A stretch of 13,306 bases of DNA, taken from contig NZ_DATCRY010000021.1 in the NCBI RefSeq assembly GCF_036568765.1, forward strand, positions 1-13,306. Direction: 5' to 3'. Positions 5,520-12,946 of this stretch are shown one piece after another (the stretch's first letter is position 1; every line of letters begins with the position of its first letter). Made by a program: the position numbers and the translations under genes. The notes under the pieces are model-generated. The model did not search any database. It had not been told where the DNA came from and saw nothing but the letters and a program-made list of their open reading frames with translations. The stretch comes from GSA-30 sp036568765 (GTDB lineage Bacteria > Pseudomonadota > Gammaproteobacteria > Xanthomonadales > Rhodanobacteraceae).

Positions 5520-6398
5520 ATGACCGCGCGTAGTTCGCAAACCGATACCGCCCTGGAACGCGCTCGCACGCTGATCGAGTCCGCCGACGAGGCCCCGAGC
5601 CTGCAACAGCTCGCCGATGCGGTGAAGCTGAGCCCGACGTATCTGCAACGCGCGTTTCGCCGCCGCTATGGCGTCAGCCCCGCCGAATACCACCGAGCGC
5701 GCCGCTTCGACCAGCTCAAGGCCGCCTTGCGCGAGGGCGCACAAGTGACCGCAGCAGTCTATGACGCCGGATTCGGCTCCGGCAGCCGAGTCTATGAACA
5801 CAGCGACCGACTGTTCGGTATGACGCCAGCCAGCTATCGCGCGGGCGGTGCGGGCGCAGACATCCGTTACACCACCACCGCGACGCCGCTGGGCCGTCTG
5901 CTGGTGGCGACCACCACGCGCGGCATTTGCTCGGTCACGCTGGGTGAGAACGACACGGAGCTGGAATCGCGCCTGTCTGCGGAGTTTCCGCTGGCGACAC
6001 GGGAGCGTGTCGACGAAGGCCGCGAGGAGTGGCTCGATGCGGTCATCGCACACATTGCCGGCGAGCTGGGTTGGCGCGATGCGACGGCTACGACCATGCC
6101 GCCGCTGGATGTCGCCGCTACGGCATTCCAGTGGCGTGTCTGGGAGGCCCTGACACGGATCCCTGCCGGTACTACCAAGAGTTATGGCGAACTGGCGCGC
6201 GAGTTGGGGTTGCCCGGTGGTGCGCGTGCCATCGGTCAGGCTTGCGGCAATAACCGTCTGGCGCTGATCGTGCCGTGTCACCGCGTGGTACGCGAAGACG
6301 GCAGTCTGGGCGGCTGGCGCTGGGGAGTGGACCGTAAGCGTGACTTGCTCGCGCGCGAGCAGCGGCGCATGAACGAAAGGCAGCGCAAGGCAGGCTGA
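5520..6398 (+). CDS. AraC-type regulator fused to O6-methylguanine-DNA methyltransferase (Ada-like, lacking the N-terminal Ada domain)
   Basis: The 292-aa protein has an AraC/XylS helix-turn-helix domain (about residues 10-107, including LQQLADAVKLSPTYLQRAF and GVSPAEYHRARR). A linker and RNase-H-like subdomain follow (about 114-195), then a complete MGMT active-site domain (about 200-282). The alkyl-acceptor site is VPCHRV (251-256, Cys253), flanked by FQWRVWEAL (203-211), GTTKSYGELA (217-226), RAIGQACGNN (236-245) and GGWRWGVDRK (264-273). Suicide transfer of the methyl group from O6-methylguanine to Cys253 is expected. E. coli Ada has an extra N-terminal zinc domain that senses methylphosphotriesters; it is absent here. 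The start at 5520 follows AAAGGA at 5507-5512 with 7-nt spacing. Confidence 0.9.
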   Translation: MTARSSQTDTALERARTLIESADEAPSLQQLADAVKLSPTYLQRAFRRRYGVSPAEYHRARRFDQLKAALREGAQVTAAVYDAGFGSGSRVYEHSDRLFGMTPASYRAGGAGADIRYTTTATPLGRLLVATTTRGICSVTLGENDTELESRLSAEFPLATRERVDEGREEWLDAVIAHIAGELGWRDATATTMPPLDVAATAFQWRVWEALTRIPAGTTKSYGELARELGLPGGARAIGQACGNNRLALIVPCHRVVREDGSLGGWRWGVDRKRDLLAREQRRMNERQRKAG

Positions 6399-6456
6399 GA
6401 GGAATACGGCAGCGACCCATGAAATGAGGCAGGCGGCTGTCGCGGCAGCATGTGCC

Positions 6457-6487
6457 AGGCAGGCTTGAGGCGGTTTCAAGCCTGCCT
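6457..6487 (+). terminator. Strong hairpin after the Ada-like gene
   Basis: AGGCAGGCTTGA (6457-6468) pairs perfectly with TCAAGCCTGCCT (6476-6487) over 12 bp, with the 7-nt loop GGCGGTT. It lies 58 nt after the Ada-like stop and upstream of yedA. No T-tract follows, so it may need Rho or act as a 3' stabilising hairpin. It probably isolates yedA from the repair gene. Confidence 0.6.
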
Positions 6488-6541
6488 CGCATACGCTGCG
6501 ATGGTGCCAGCGCCTTGCCCCAACTAGCGTAGGCAAACAGG

Positions 6542-6547
6542 TAAACT
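6542..6547 (+). promoter_or_regulatory. Candidate -10 element of yedA
   Basis: TAAACT at 6542-6547 matches the -10 consensus at 4 of 6 positions, in a locally AT-richer stretch. A possible -35 (TTGCCC, 6515-6520) is too far upstream at 21 bp. Transcription would start near 6554, leaving about 22 nt of leader before the ATG at 6577. Confidence 0.3.
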
Positions 6548-6576
6548 CTTACGGTCCCCGACTGATATGCGCCATC

Positions 6577-7506
6577 ATGGCTAACGATTCGATCTCCTCC
6601 GCGGCCTCTCGCGGCGCTTTGGGTTGGTTTGCCGATACGCGCACGATGGTGCCGCTGGCGCTGTTTGCGCTTTACATCATTTGGGGTTCGACGTATTTAG
6701 GCATTCGCTTTGCGCTGGAAAGCTATCCGCCGTTCCTGCTTGCCGGCCTGCGCTTCCTGATCGCTGGCCTGCTATTGCTCGGCGTGCTGCGCCTGCGTGG
6801 CGTGGCGATGCCCACGCGCCGGCAATGGCGCAATGCGGCGGTCACCGGCGTGCTGCTACTAGGCTTCGGCAACGGTCTGGTGTGCTTTGCCGAGCAGCAT
6901 GTCAGCTCGGGCATCGCAGCAGTGGCCGTAGCGTGCGTGCCGCTGTTTATCGCACTGTTTGCCGGTATGTACGGCGAATGGCCGTCGAAGATGGAAGTGA
7001 TCGGCCTGGTCATCGGCTTTGTCGGCGTCGTGGTGCTCAACCTCGGCGGCAGCCTCTCCGGTTCGCCGCTCGGTGCGTTGACGCTAATTATCGCAGCGAT
7101 CTGCTGGGCCTTCGGTTCGGCCTGGAGCCGCAAGCAGGATATGCCTGCCGGCCCCATGAACACGACGGCACAGATGCTCTGCGCCAGCCTCGCGCTATTG
7201 CTGACCGGCTTCCTCGCTGGCGAGAAATTTCCGAACCACCCTACCTTGCCCGCCACGCTCGCCCTGGCCTACCTGGTGGTATTCGGTTCCATTGTTGCCT
7301 TCAGCGCCTACCTCTATGTGCTCAGGCACGCACGGCCGGCGATCGCGAGCAGCTACGCCTACGTCAATCCGCCAGTGGCGGTGATCTTCGGCGCGCTGCT
7401 GGCCAGCGAAAGCGTACATGCACTGGATCTGCTGGGCATGGCGGTCATCCTGGTCGGCGTCGGCCTGATGACGCTATTCCGCCAGCGCGCCGCAGCCGGT
7501 AGATGA
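6577..7506 (+). CDS. yedA: YedA-type drug/metabolite exporter (EamA/DMT superfamily)
   Basis: The 309-aa protein contains two EamA repeats and about ten transmembrane helices. It resembles E. coli YedA closely over its length: ALYIIWGSTYLGIRFALES (residues 31-49), GLRFLIAG (57-64), GFGNGLVCFAEQHV (96-109), SSGIAAV followed by VPLF (110-123), NLGGSLSG (155-162), CWAFGSAWSRKQ (176-187), LAYLVVFGSIVAFSAYLYVL (229-248) and ASSYAYVNPPVAVI (257-270). It is predicted to export small molecules or metabolites across the inner membrane. The natural substrate is not established for the family. The ATG at 6577 gives a 25-residue N-terminal extension before the first helix. No Shine-Dalgarno is evident, and an internal ATG at 6646 would start at the first helix. 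Confidence 0.9.
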   Translation: MANDSISSAASRGALGWFADTRTMVPLALFALYIIWGSTYLGIRFALESYPPFLLAGLRFLIAGLLLLGVLRLRGVAMPTRRQWRNAAVTGVLLLGFGNGLVCFAEQHVSSGIAAVAVACVPLFIALFAGMYGEWPSKMEVIGLVIGFVGVVVLNLGGSLSGSPLGALTLIIAAICWAFGSAWSRKQDMPAGPMNTTAQMLCASLALLLTGFLAGEKFPNHPTLPATLALAYLVVFGSIVAFSAYLYVLRHARPAIASSYAYVNPPVAVIFGALLASESVHALDLLGMAVILVGVGLMTLFRQRAAAGR

Positions 7507-7604
7507 CGCCGGCCGGTCCGCCATCCAGTGAGACCTAAGTCGGGTTGCTCCGCCTTTACGCAGCGGCGAACATCGCGTTTGCGCGTCATCACCGTGGAGT
7601 CCGC

Positions 7605-9014
7605 ATGAAGACTCGAGAAGGCTTACTTGCCCGTGCCGCCCTGCGCAGTGCCGCCTGGTCGGAACGCTGGTTCCCGGACGCCTGGATCTTTGCTGCGCTG
7701 GGCGTGCTCATCGTCACTGTCGCCGTGCTGGCCTTCGGCGCTACGCCGCAAGTGACGGTGACCGCTTTCGGCGACGGCTTCTGGAGCCTGATTCCCTTCA
7801 CCATGCAGATGGCTTTCGTGGTCATCGGTGGCTACGTGGTCGCGACCGCACCGGTGGTCGCACGCCTGATCGACTGGCTGGCGCGCGCGCCACGCAGCGG
7901 CCGTGCAGCAATCTGTTACGTAGGCTTGCTCAGCATGCTCGCCTCCCTGCTGTCGTGGGGCTTTTCGCTCGTGTTCGGAGGCCTGCTGGTACGTGCGCTG
8001 GCTCGACGGGAAGACCTGCGCATGGATTATCGAGCTGCGGGAGCAGCGGCTTATCTTGGGCTCGGCGCGGTGTGGGCCATGGGGCTGTCCTCATCGGCGG
8101 CGCAGTTGCAGGCCAACCCCGCGAGCATGCCGCCCGGGCTGTTGAAAATCACGGGCGTATTACCTTTCAGCCAGACCATCTTCCTCTGGCAGTCGCTGCT
8201 GCTGACTGGCGTACTTATCCTTGTCTCCTTGCTGATCTGCTGGTTCACCGCGCCTCCGGGTGACAGCGCGCGCACCGCGAAGGATTTCGGTATCGCGGAA
8301 GCCGACGCTCCGATATTGCCGCCGCGTACGCGCCCTGGCGAATGGCTCGAGTACAGCCCCTTGCTGTCGGTGTCGATCGCTTTGCTGGGCCTGGGCTGGT
8401 TGGGCTACGAATTCGCCAGCAAACCGGCGGTTATCGCCATTGCCAATCTCAATACGTATAACTTTCTCTTTCTCACCTTGGGCCTGCTCCTGCATTGGCG
8501 GCCACGCAGTTTCTTGAATGCGGTGGCACGCGCGGTGCCCAGCACTGCCGGCGTTCTGATCCAGTTCCCTCTCTACGGCGGCATTGCGCAGTTATTGACG
8601 CATGCGCCAGGCAGCAGCGGCGAAACGCTGGCACATCGTTTGTCCGATGTATTCGTAAATATCGCCTCGACCGATACATTTACGCTGGTCATGGGTGCCT
8701 ATTCGGCCATTCTGGGCTTCTTCGTCCCATCCGGCGGCGGCAAGTGGCTGGTGGAGGCGCCGTATGTCATGCAGGCGGCTAACGACCTGCATGTACACCT
8801 CGGCTGGGCCGTGCAGGTATACAACGCCGCCGAAGCCTTGCCGAACCTGATCAATCCGTTCTGGATGTTGCCGCTGCTCGGCGTGCTTGGCCTGAAGGCA
8901 CGCGATGTCGTCGGGTTTACCTTTATCCAGCTGCTGGTGCACGTTCCGCTCGTGCTCGCCTTGCTTTGGCTGCTTGGGCAAACCCTGCAATATGTGCCGC
9001 CAGCGATGCCTTAG
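7605..9014 (+). CDS. atoE: AtoE-type short-chain fatty acid transporter
   Basis: The 469-aa polytopic protein matches the AtoE/TIGR00366 family in length and motifs: WFPDAWIFAALGVL (residues 22-35), FGDGFWSLIPFTMQMAFVV (residues 55-73), a central SWGFSLVFGG segment, STAGVLIQFPLYGGI in the second half, NIASTDTF and the conserved FVPSGGGKWLVEAPYVM. It is expected to import short-chain fatty acids such as butyrate or acetoacetate across the inner membrane. No acyl-CoA transferase or thiolase genes accompany it, unlike the E. coli ato operon. The ATG at 7605 is chosen because GTGGAG (7594-7599) lies 5 nt upstream and MKTREGLLARAAL is a plausible N-terminus. The frame is open to 7545. Confidence 0.88.
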   Translation: MKTREGLLARAALRSAAWSERWFPDAWIFAALGVLIVTVAVLAFGATPQVTVTAFGDGFWSLIPFTMQMAFVVIGGYVVATAPVVARLIDWLARAPRSGRAAICYVGLLSMLASLLSWGFSLVFGGLLVRALARREDLRMDYRAAGAAAYLGLGAVWAMGLSSSAAQLQANPASMPPGLLKITGVLPFSQTIFLWQSLLLTGVLILVSLLICWFTAPPGDSARTAKDFGIAEADAPILPPRTRPGEWLEYSPLLSVSIALLGLGWLGYEFASKPAVIAIANLNTYNFLFLTLGLLLHWRPRSFLNAVARAVPSTAGVLIQFPLYGGIAQLLTHAPGSSGETLAHRLSDVFVNIASTDTFTLVMGAYSAILGFFVPSGGGKWLVEAPYVMQAANDLHVHLGWAVQVYNAAEALPNLINPFWMLPLLGVLGLKARDVVGFTFIQLLVHVPLVLALLWLLGQTLQYVPPAMP

Positions 9015-9212
9015 TACCGGTACCATGGCGCTCCCGGCCGGGTCGTCGTGGCCCTCAGTGTGATGCGTGCCACAAAAGCCCACCACAAAGAAAAACCAAT
9101 TCGCGGATAGCGCGCGTTGCTGTATTACTTTTCCTTGAAATCCCGTGCGAAGGATCGAACGAAAGCGTAGCGCGCTTCCGTATCGACATGGAGCATGTAG
9201 AGAGGAAAGCGA

Positions 9213-10850
9213 ATGCAAGGAACATGGATGTCCACGTGGCCGCGGCACGCTATCGTAGCCTTCACTTACGCCATCGTTTACGGATTAGTAAGAACGCTCC
9301 CTTTCCCGTACTGGGCACTTTATTCCGGCATCAGGCTCGCCACACTCATCTTTGTGCCTAGACGTTACTGGCCCGCGTTGGCGATCGGCGAGTTTTTACC
9401 TCTGACCCATCTGGCGGCCACATGCGTCGACGAATTCGGACTGCTATGGGCCATCTTCATCGTGTTCCCGACGCCGATTCTGGCCGCCATGCCCATTGTC
9501 GCCTGGTGCATGGACAAGCACCGCATGCTCCCCTGCAACGGCAGCGTCCGCATGGGAGTTCTGCTGTTAACCATGACATCGGTTGCCGTGCTTTGGACGC
9601 TAATGAGCACCACGCGCCTGACAATTACCGAGCTTCCCGAAAACTTCGAGATCGATTACGGCTTGGTCATTGCCCAGTGGTCCATCAAGAACTTTCTCGG
9701 CGTGCTTGCCATCGTACCGCTCGCAATCATGATGCACGAAGTCTTGTCGTCGCCCTCGCCCGGCAAGCGGGTACAGGAATGGCTGGACAACCGCCTGCTG
9801 ATAGAAACTGTCTTCCTGGTCATTCCGACGGTCAGCTTGCTGTTATGGGCAGCCACGCGGGTAACGTCGGAAGGCACGCTTCAAGTGTTACGCGTAGTGA
9901 TGTTCCTGCCCGTAGTCTTTCACGCATTACGACACGGCTGGCATGGGGCAGCCGTAGGCGGAGCATTGACCAGCGTCGCAGAGGTCCTGACCATGGCTTC
10001 GCCCGACGATGTCGGGGCGCTGCAGGCCCAGGTATTTATCGCCTTTACGATTACCTCGATGTTGATGTTAGGTTCGCGCATTACCGCACTGAACCAGCAA
10101 GAGGCACATGAACGCGAACAAACGCATAACGCTTTGGCGTTGGCACGGAAAAACATCGCCGCGGGAGAAATGCGCCTGCAACTGGCCGCGGAGTTCCTGG
10201 ACGAAGTCCGCGAGTCGATCCGCGTAGGCTATGAGCATATGGTGTGCAGAACGAGTCTTACCGCCTCCGAGGAAGACCGGCGGTGCGTAAGGCATGTCGC
10301 CATCGCGCAGGATCAGCTGTTTCGCCTCTCCGATGGCCTGTACCCTTCCGGATGGTGCGACACCGACTTACTGTCCGCCCTGCGACAAGGACCTTTTGCA
10401 AGGGCCTTGTCAGAAGCGGGGGTCCGCTACTGGTGCGATATCACGGGCAATCTCTCACAGCTTTCGTCGGGCTCGCATTTGACGCTCTATCGGCTTGTCG
10501 GCGAATGTGTCGCGCAGGCCTGCCGAGAGCTTCCCCCGACCGATGTCCGCGTGCGTTTGAGAGTGGGCGTCTTTCACGGCGAAACCTGGGTCGGTCTGCG
10601 TGTGCGCTCCTGGACCGAACCCGAATGGGTGACGGCCATTCGACTCACCGACGTACGCTTGCGATTAGGGGGAACGGGCCTGGACTGGGAAGCGGCGGAA
10701 GATCGGGTCCGCACATTTCAAGGACGAATGCGACAGATCGTGCTGCCAAGACAAGGACGCTCGATTCGCGCTACTTTGAAAGATTGGCTGCCGCCACAAG
10801 ACATGTCTCGTAGCGGCAGCTTGCTGGCAGTTCAGTCTAGATCGGCTTGA
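9213..10850 (+). CDS. MASE1-domain membrane protein with a degenerate histidine-kinase-like C-terminus
   Basis: The 545-aa protein starts with about eight transmembrane helices (residues 10-290) in the style of a MASE1 sensory domain (WALYSGIRLATLIFVPRRYW near 34-53). A short linker or coiled coil follows (291-325). The region 321-440 resembles NarX/UhpB-type kinases: AAEFLDEVRESIRV (325-338) aligns with the HisKA_3 helix, GLYPSG (375-380), DLLSALRQGPF (385-395) and LYRLVGECVAQACRE (425-439). The phospho-acceptor His appears replaced by Leu329, the N-box Asn by Gln435, and no DxGxG or GxGxG boxes are seen. It is therefore probably a signalling pseudokinase. AGAGGA at 9201-9206 supports the start. 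Its last 19 bp overlap the convergent minus-strand gene. Confidence 0.78.
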   Translation: MQGTWMSTWPRHAIVAFTYAIVYGLVRTLPFPYWALYSGIRLATLIFVPRRYWPALAIGEFLPLTHLAATCVDEFGLLWAIFIVFPTPILAAMPIVAWCMDKHRMLPCNGSVRMGVLLLTMTSVAVLWTLMSTTRLTITELPENFEIDYGLVIAQWSIKNFLGVLAIVPLAIMMHEVLSSPSPGKRVQEWLDNRLLIETVFLVIPTVSLLLWAATRVTSEGTLQVLRVVMFLPVVFHALRHGWHGAAVGGALTSVAEVLTMASPDDVGALQAQVFIAFTITSMLMLGSRITALNQQEAHEREQTHNALALARKNIAAGEMRLQLAAEFLDEVRESIRVGYEHMVCRTSLTASEEDRRCVRHVAIAQDQLFRLSDGLYPSGWCDTDLLSALRQGPFARALSEAGVRYWCDITGNLSQLSSGSHLTLYRLVGECVAQACRELPPTDVRVRLRVGVFHGETWVGLRVRSWTEPEWVTAIRLTDVRLRLGGTGLDWEAAEDRVRTFQGRMRQIVLPRQGRSIRATLKDWLPPQDMSRSGSLLAVQSRSA

Positions 10851-11275
10851 ATGGTGTCGTTACAAGTGACTGGATTGGTGCACTTGTCCGTAGCCCGCAG
10901 TTGCAAAGACCCATCGCCCTGATGCTGTGCGGTGATCTGAATGCGCTCGTCCCAATACACGCGCTCTTCGGGGATGGAGTGCCGCATGGCCTCCGCTGTC
11001 GATTCGGTCACGAACTTGCTACCCGATCCGACAGGCAATACCAGGAACAAGCCCTCGGCCGTTGCGACCGCGCCGTGAATATGACCGCTTCTGTCATTGA
11101 TCTGGATAAAACGCACTCCATCTTTGTCAAACACGTAGACGTGGTAGTTGCTGCTTGCGCTCACATCGGGTGCATTGGGCCATGCCTGCCCCAGCCCGCT
11201 GACTGTCGGCTGCGCCGAAGCGATACCGGTGGCAAATACGCTCAAGGCGGCCAGATAACGTAGCGATTTCTTCAT
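10832..11275 (-). CDS. Small secreted hypothetical protein
   Basis: The 147-aa protein has a clear Sec signal peptide (MKKSLRYLAALSVFATGIASA, cleavage predicted after Ala21). The mature part has about 126 residues, with the segments NYHVYVFDKDGVRFIQIND and EGLFLVLPVGSGSKFVTES and a C-terminal Cys132/Cys138 pair that could form a disulfide. No lipobox or catalytic motif is visible, and I do not recognise the family. A periplasmic or secreted location is inferred. The start at 11275 is supported by AAGGGA a few nt upstream and by the signal peptide. An upstream in-frame start at 11323 would bury the signal. The stop codon (10832-10834) lies inside the end of the MASE1 gene, giving a 19-bp convergent overlap. 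Confidence 0.75.
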   Translation of the reverse strand: MKKSLRYLAALSVFATGIASAQPTVSGLGQAWPNAPDVSASSNYHVYVFDKDGVRFIQINDRSGHIHGAVATAEGLFLVLPVGSGSKFVTESTAEAMRHSIPEERVYWDERIQITAQHQGDGSLQLRATDKCTNPVTCNDTIQADLD

Positions 11276-11643
11276 AAAGTCCCTTTTTGTTTTAGGTAGG
11301 GGAGCAACGAAAAGTTGATCCATGGGGCCGGATATCCAGCCATGAAGCGCGTATTCCTGTATTGAAATGGCACGGATCGATACCGTGACGGATACACCGA
11401 CATACCTGGTAGCGACTCGGCGTTTCCATGCCGATGTGCTGCATCCCTTTTTTTGGAATCGCGCGACTCGATTTTATATCGACAATTACCTTGGCGACCA
11501 CACGTCGTATCGTATTTATTGCGCCATGCTGCGACAGCCGTAGCAAACCGGTTCAAAGAAAGCTCAAATAGCCGCCTGTCAGTCTGACGCAGTGTCTTAT
11601 TGAAAACTCGCGGACCCAACGACATGCGTTATGGCAATACAGG

Positions 11644-11670
11644 GCGATTGCATTCAGCGTCGGCAATCGC
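11644..11670. repeat. Perfect 8-bp inverted repeat
   Basis: GCGATTGC (11644-11651) and GCAATCGC (11663-11670) are exact reverse complements separated by 11 nt. It lies downstream of the protease gene on the minus strand and could contribute to transcript ends. No T-tract is present on either side. Confidence 0.4.
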
Positions 11671-11679
11671 ACTCTCATG

Positions 11680-11707
11680 CCTCTCCCCAACGAGCCAAGG
11701 GGAAAGG
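11680..11707. repeat. Inverted repeat CCTCTCCCC / GGGGAAAGG
   Basis: CCTCTCCCC (11680-11688) pairs with GGGGAAAGG (11699-11707) at 8 of 9 positions around a 10-nt loop. Together with 11644-11670 and a GCCGGG/CCCGGC pair (11729-11734 and 11756-11761), it makes a cluster of three hairpins directly 3' of the protease gene. That is consistent with a complex transcript end. Confidence 0.35.
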
Positions 11708-11773
11708 CGATTTATATGAGTGCAGAATGCCGGGTTTTGCAGCCATCCGTTGAATCCCGGCTGGACCGGCATA

Positions 11774-12901
11774 TCAGGGACTGGTTTCCGGCACCGCCCC
11801 TTTCGCGAAATGCCCCTGAATCAACGGCCAGATTCGCTCGATCCGGTGACCTTGATTCTGGCGACCGACTGCGCTGTTGTGTAATACCACCACGCGTCCC
11901 GTATTCGCATCGATCACGGGAGAGCCGGAACTTCCGCCTTTCGTATCGCACTTGTATTGACCGCGTGACTTCGGCGTGCTCGTGATGGTGCAGCGAGTGC
12001 CATCATCGACAAAGATAGCCAGCTGCCTGGGCCGTCCGGCGCCGTGCTGCGGAATATAGATGACCCTGCCGGGTTCAAGAGGCCCTACGTCCAAGCCAAG
12101 ATATCCAAATTCGGCGATACGCTGGAAGTCGGCATCGGCCACGGTAAAGAGCTGAAAATCAAGACCGCGATCGCCAATGAGGCGTTCCCCTCCGCGCACC
12201 TTGACGCCCCGGCGCGCGGCACCGCCCCCACATGGCGCCTGATAACCGAACCACAGCTCATAATCGCGTGCGTTGGCCGCGTTACCCATGACGTGATGAT
12301 TTGTCATCATGCGGTTCTCGCCACTCACGCGCCAAGCCGTGCCAAGCCTGCCCTTGCTATAAGTGCGGGCAACAGCCAGCGAACGCCGATAAGCCGCCGG
12401 CTCGCTCACTTGATAACACTCCACCGGCCGCCGCTGATCTTCGCCGATGACTGCAAATGGCGCAGGCGACGCTTCCTGTTCGAACCCGACATCGATTTTG
12501 TCGATGCGTAAAGCATAATCGTCCCGAATTACCGAACCGTCCGCCGCCGTTACACGAACATCGATGGCGTCGGTGTCCATCGTCATGGCATAAAAACCAT
12601 CGCCTCCGCTTTCGACGACATCTCTCGCAGCCACGTGCTGTGTTTCGCCATTGGCACCTTCGAGTACGATGGACGCGTCCCGAGGTAAGTCGCCGACCAA
12701 ATGAACACGCAAAAATGGTGCGCCAGGGTACGCGAGTTCGACATGATTGCGGCCCGCATTCAGGCGATGGTCGACATCGACAACATCCGCCACCTGCACG
12801 GAGTCGTCCTCCGATGCCATAGCCAGGGATGGCGCAAAGGCCAAACTGAAGGCCAGCCCGAGCCCATGCAGTGGCCCACCGAGTCCTTTCGATACTTTCA
12901 T
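11774..12901 (-). CDS. Secreted chymotrypsin-fold (S1-like) serine protease
   Basis: The 375-aa protein has a signal peptide (about residues 1-29, ending SLAMA). A beta-rich N-terminal region follows (about 40-145), then a trypsin-like domain. The catalytic triad is visible: TNHHV (200-204, His203), LDFQLF (247-252, Asp248) and GGSSGSPV (322-329, Ser325 in the position of GDSGGP). GTAW (187-190) precedes the His block as in S1 enzymes, and Cys304/Cys318 may form a disulfide. The final segment (VVVLHNSAVGRQNQGHRIERI) fits the last barrel strands and helix. It is likely exported and degrades proteins outside the cytoplasm; specificity is not readable. The start at 12901 is chosen for its signal peptide and the AGAGGAAAG upstream. 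A longer frame to 12955 reads through the leader hairpin. Confidence 0.88.
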   Translation of the reverse strand: MKVSKGLGGPLHGLGLAFSLAFAPSLAMASEDDSVQVADVVDVDHRLNAGRNHVELAYPGAPFLRVHLVGDLPRDASIVLEGANGETQHVAARDVVESGGDGFYAMTMDTDAIDVRVTAADGSVIRDDYALRIDKIDVGFEQEASPAPFAVIGEDQRRPVECYQVSEPAAYRRSLAVARTYSKGRLGTAWRVSGENRMMTNHHVMGNAANARDYELWFGYQAPCGGGAARRGVKVRGGERLIGDRGLDFQLFTVADADFQRIAEFGYLGLDVGPLEPGRVIYIPQHGAGRPRQLAIFVDDGTRCTITSTPKSRGQYKCDTKGGSSGSPVIDANTGRVVVLHNSAVGRQNQGHRIERIWPLIQGHFAKGAVPETSP

Positions 12902-12913
12902 GACATGTCTTTC

Positions 12914-12946
12914 CTCTTTCTCGCCAGCACATGCCGGCGAGAAGAG
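12914..12946 (-). promoter_or_regulatory. Leader hairpin overlapping the protease ribosome-binding site
   Basis: Read on the minus strand, CTCTTCTCGCC pairs with GGCGAGAAAGAG over 11 bp with a single bulged A. The loop GGCATGTGCT can add a G-U and two G-C pairs, leaving the tetraloop ATGT. The 3' arm ends in AAGAG, the first part of the AAGAGGAAAG Shine-Dalgarno that precedes the ATG at 12901. Folding would therefore partly cover the ribosome-binding site. Confidence 0.55.

Larger units (their letters stand above)
11276..11773. other. About 500-bp stretch without a convincing gene; AT-richer, several inverted repeats
   Basis: This gap separates the starts-side of the secreted orphan gene from the 3' end of the serine protease gene. 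Open frames on both strands have no Shine-Dalgarno, signal peptide, family resemblance or biased codon use, so none is called. It contains AT-rich patches unlike the flanking genes (for example CTTTTTTTGG near 11450 and GATTTTATATCGAC near 11470-11483) that could hold promoters for the minus-strand secreted gene, plus the hairpins listed separately. Confidence 0.5.

Noticed and set aside
9014..9023. 10-bp palindrome GTACCGGTAC at the end of atoE
   Set aside because: It is short, overlaps the stop codon, and has no T-tract or promoter context, so chance is a sufficient explanation.
11272..11625. Minus-strand open frames of 117 and 84 codons in the long gap
   Set aside because: They have no family resemblance or proper ribosome-binding site, their composition is not coding-like, and they overlap each other and the probable promoter of the secreted protein gene.
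12044..12511. 155-codon plus-strand frame opposite the protease gene
   Set aside because: It is a shadow of the protease coding strand, whose catalytic motifs and signal peptide are clear. The plus-strand product shows no recognisable feature.
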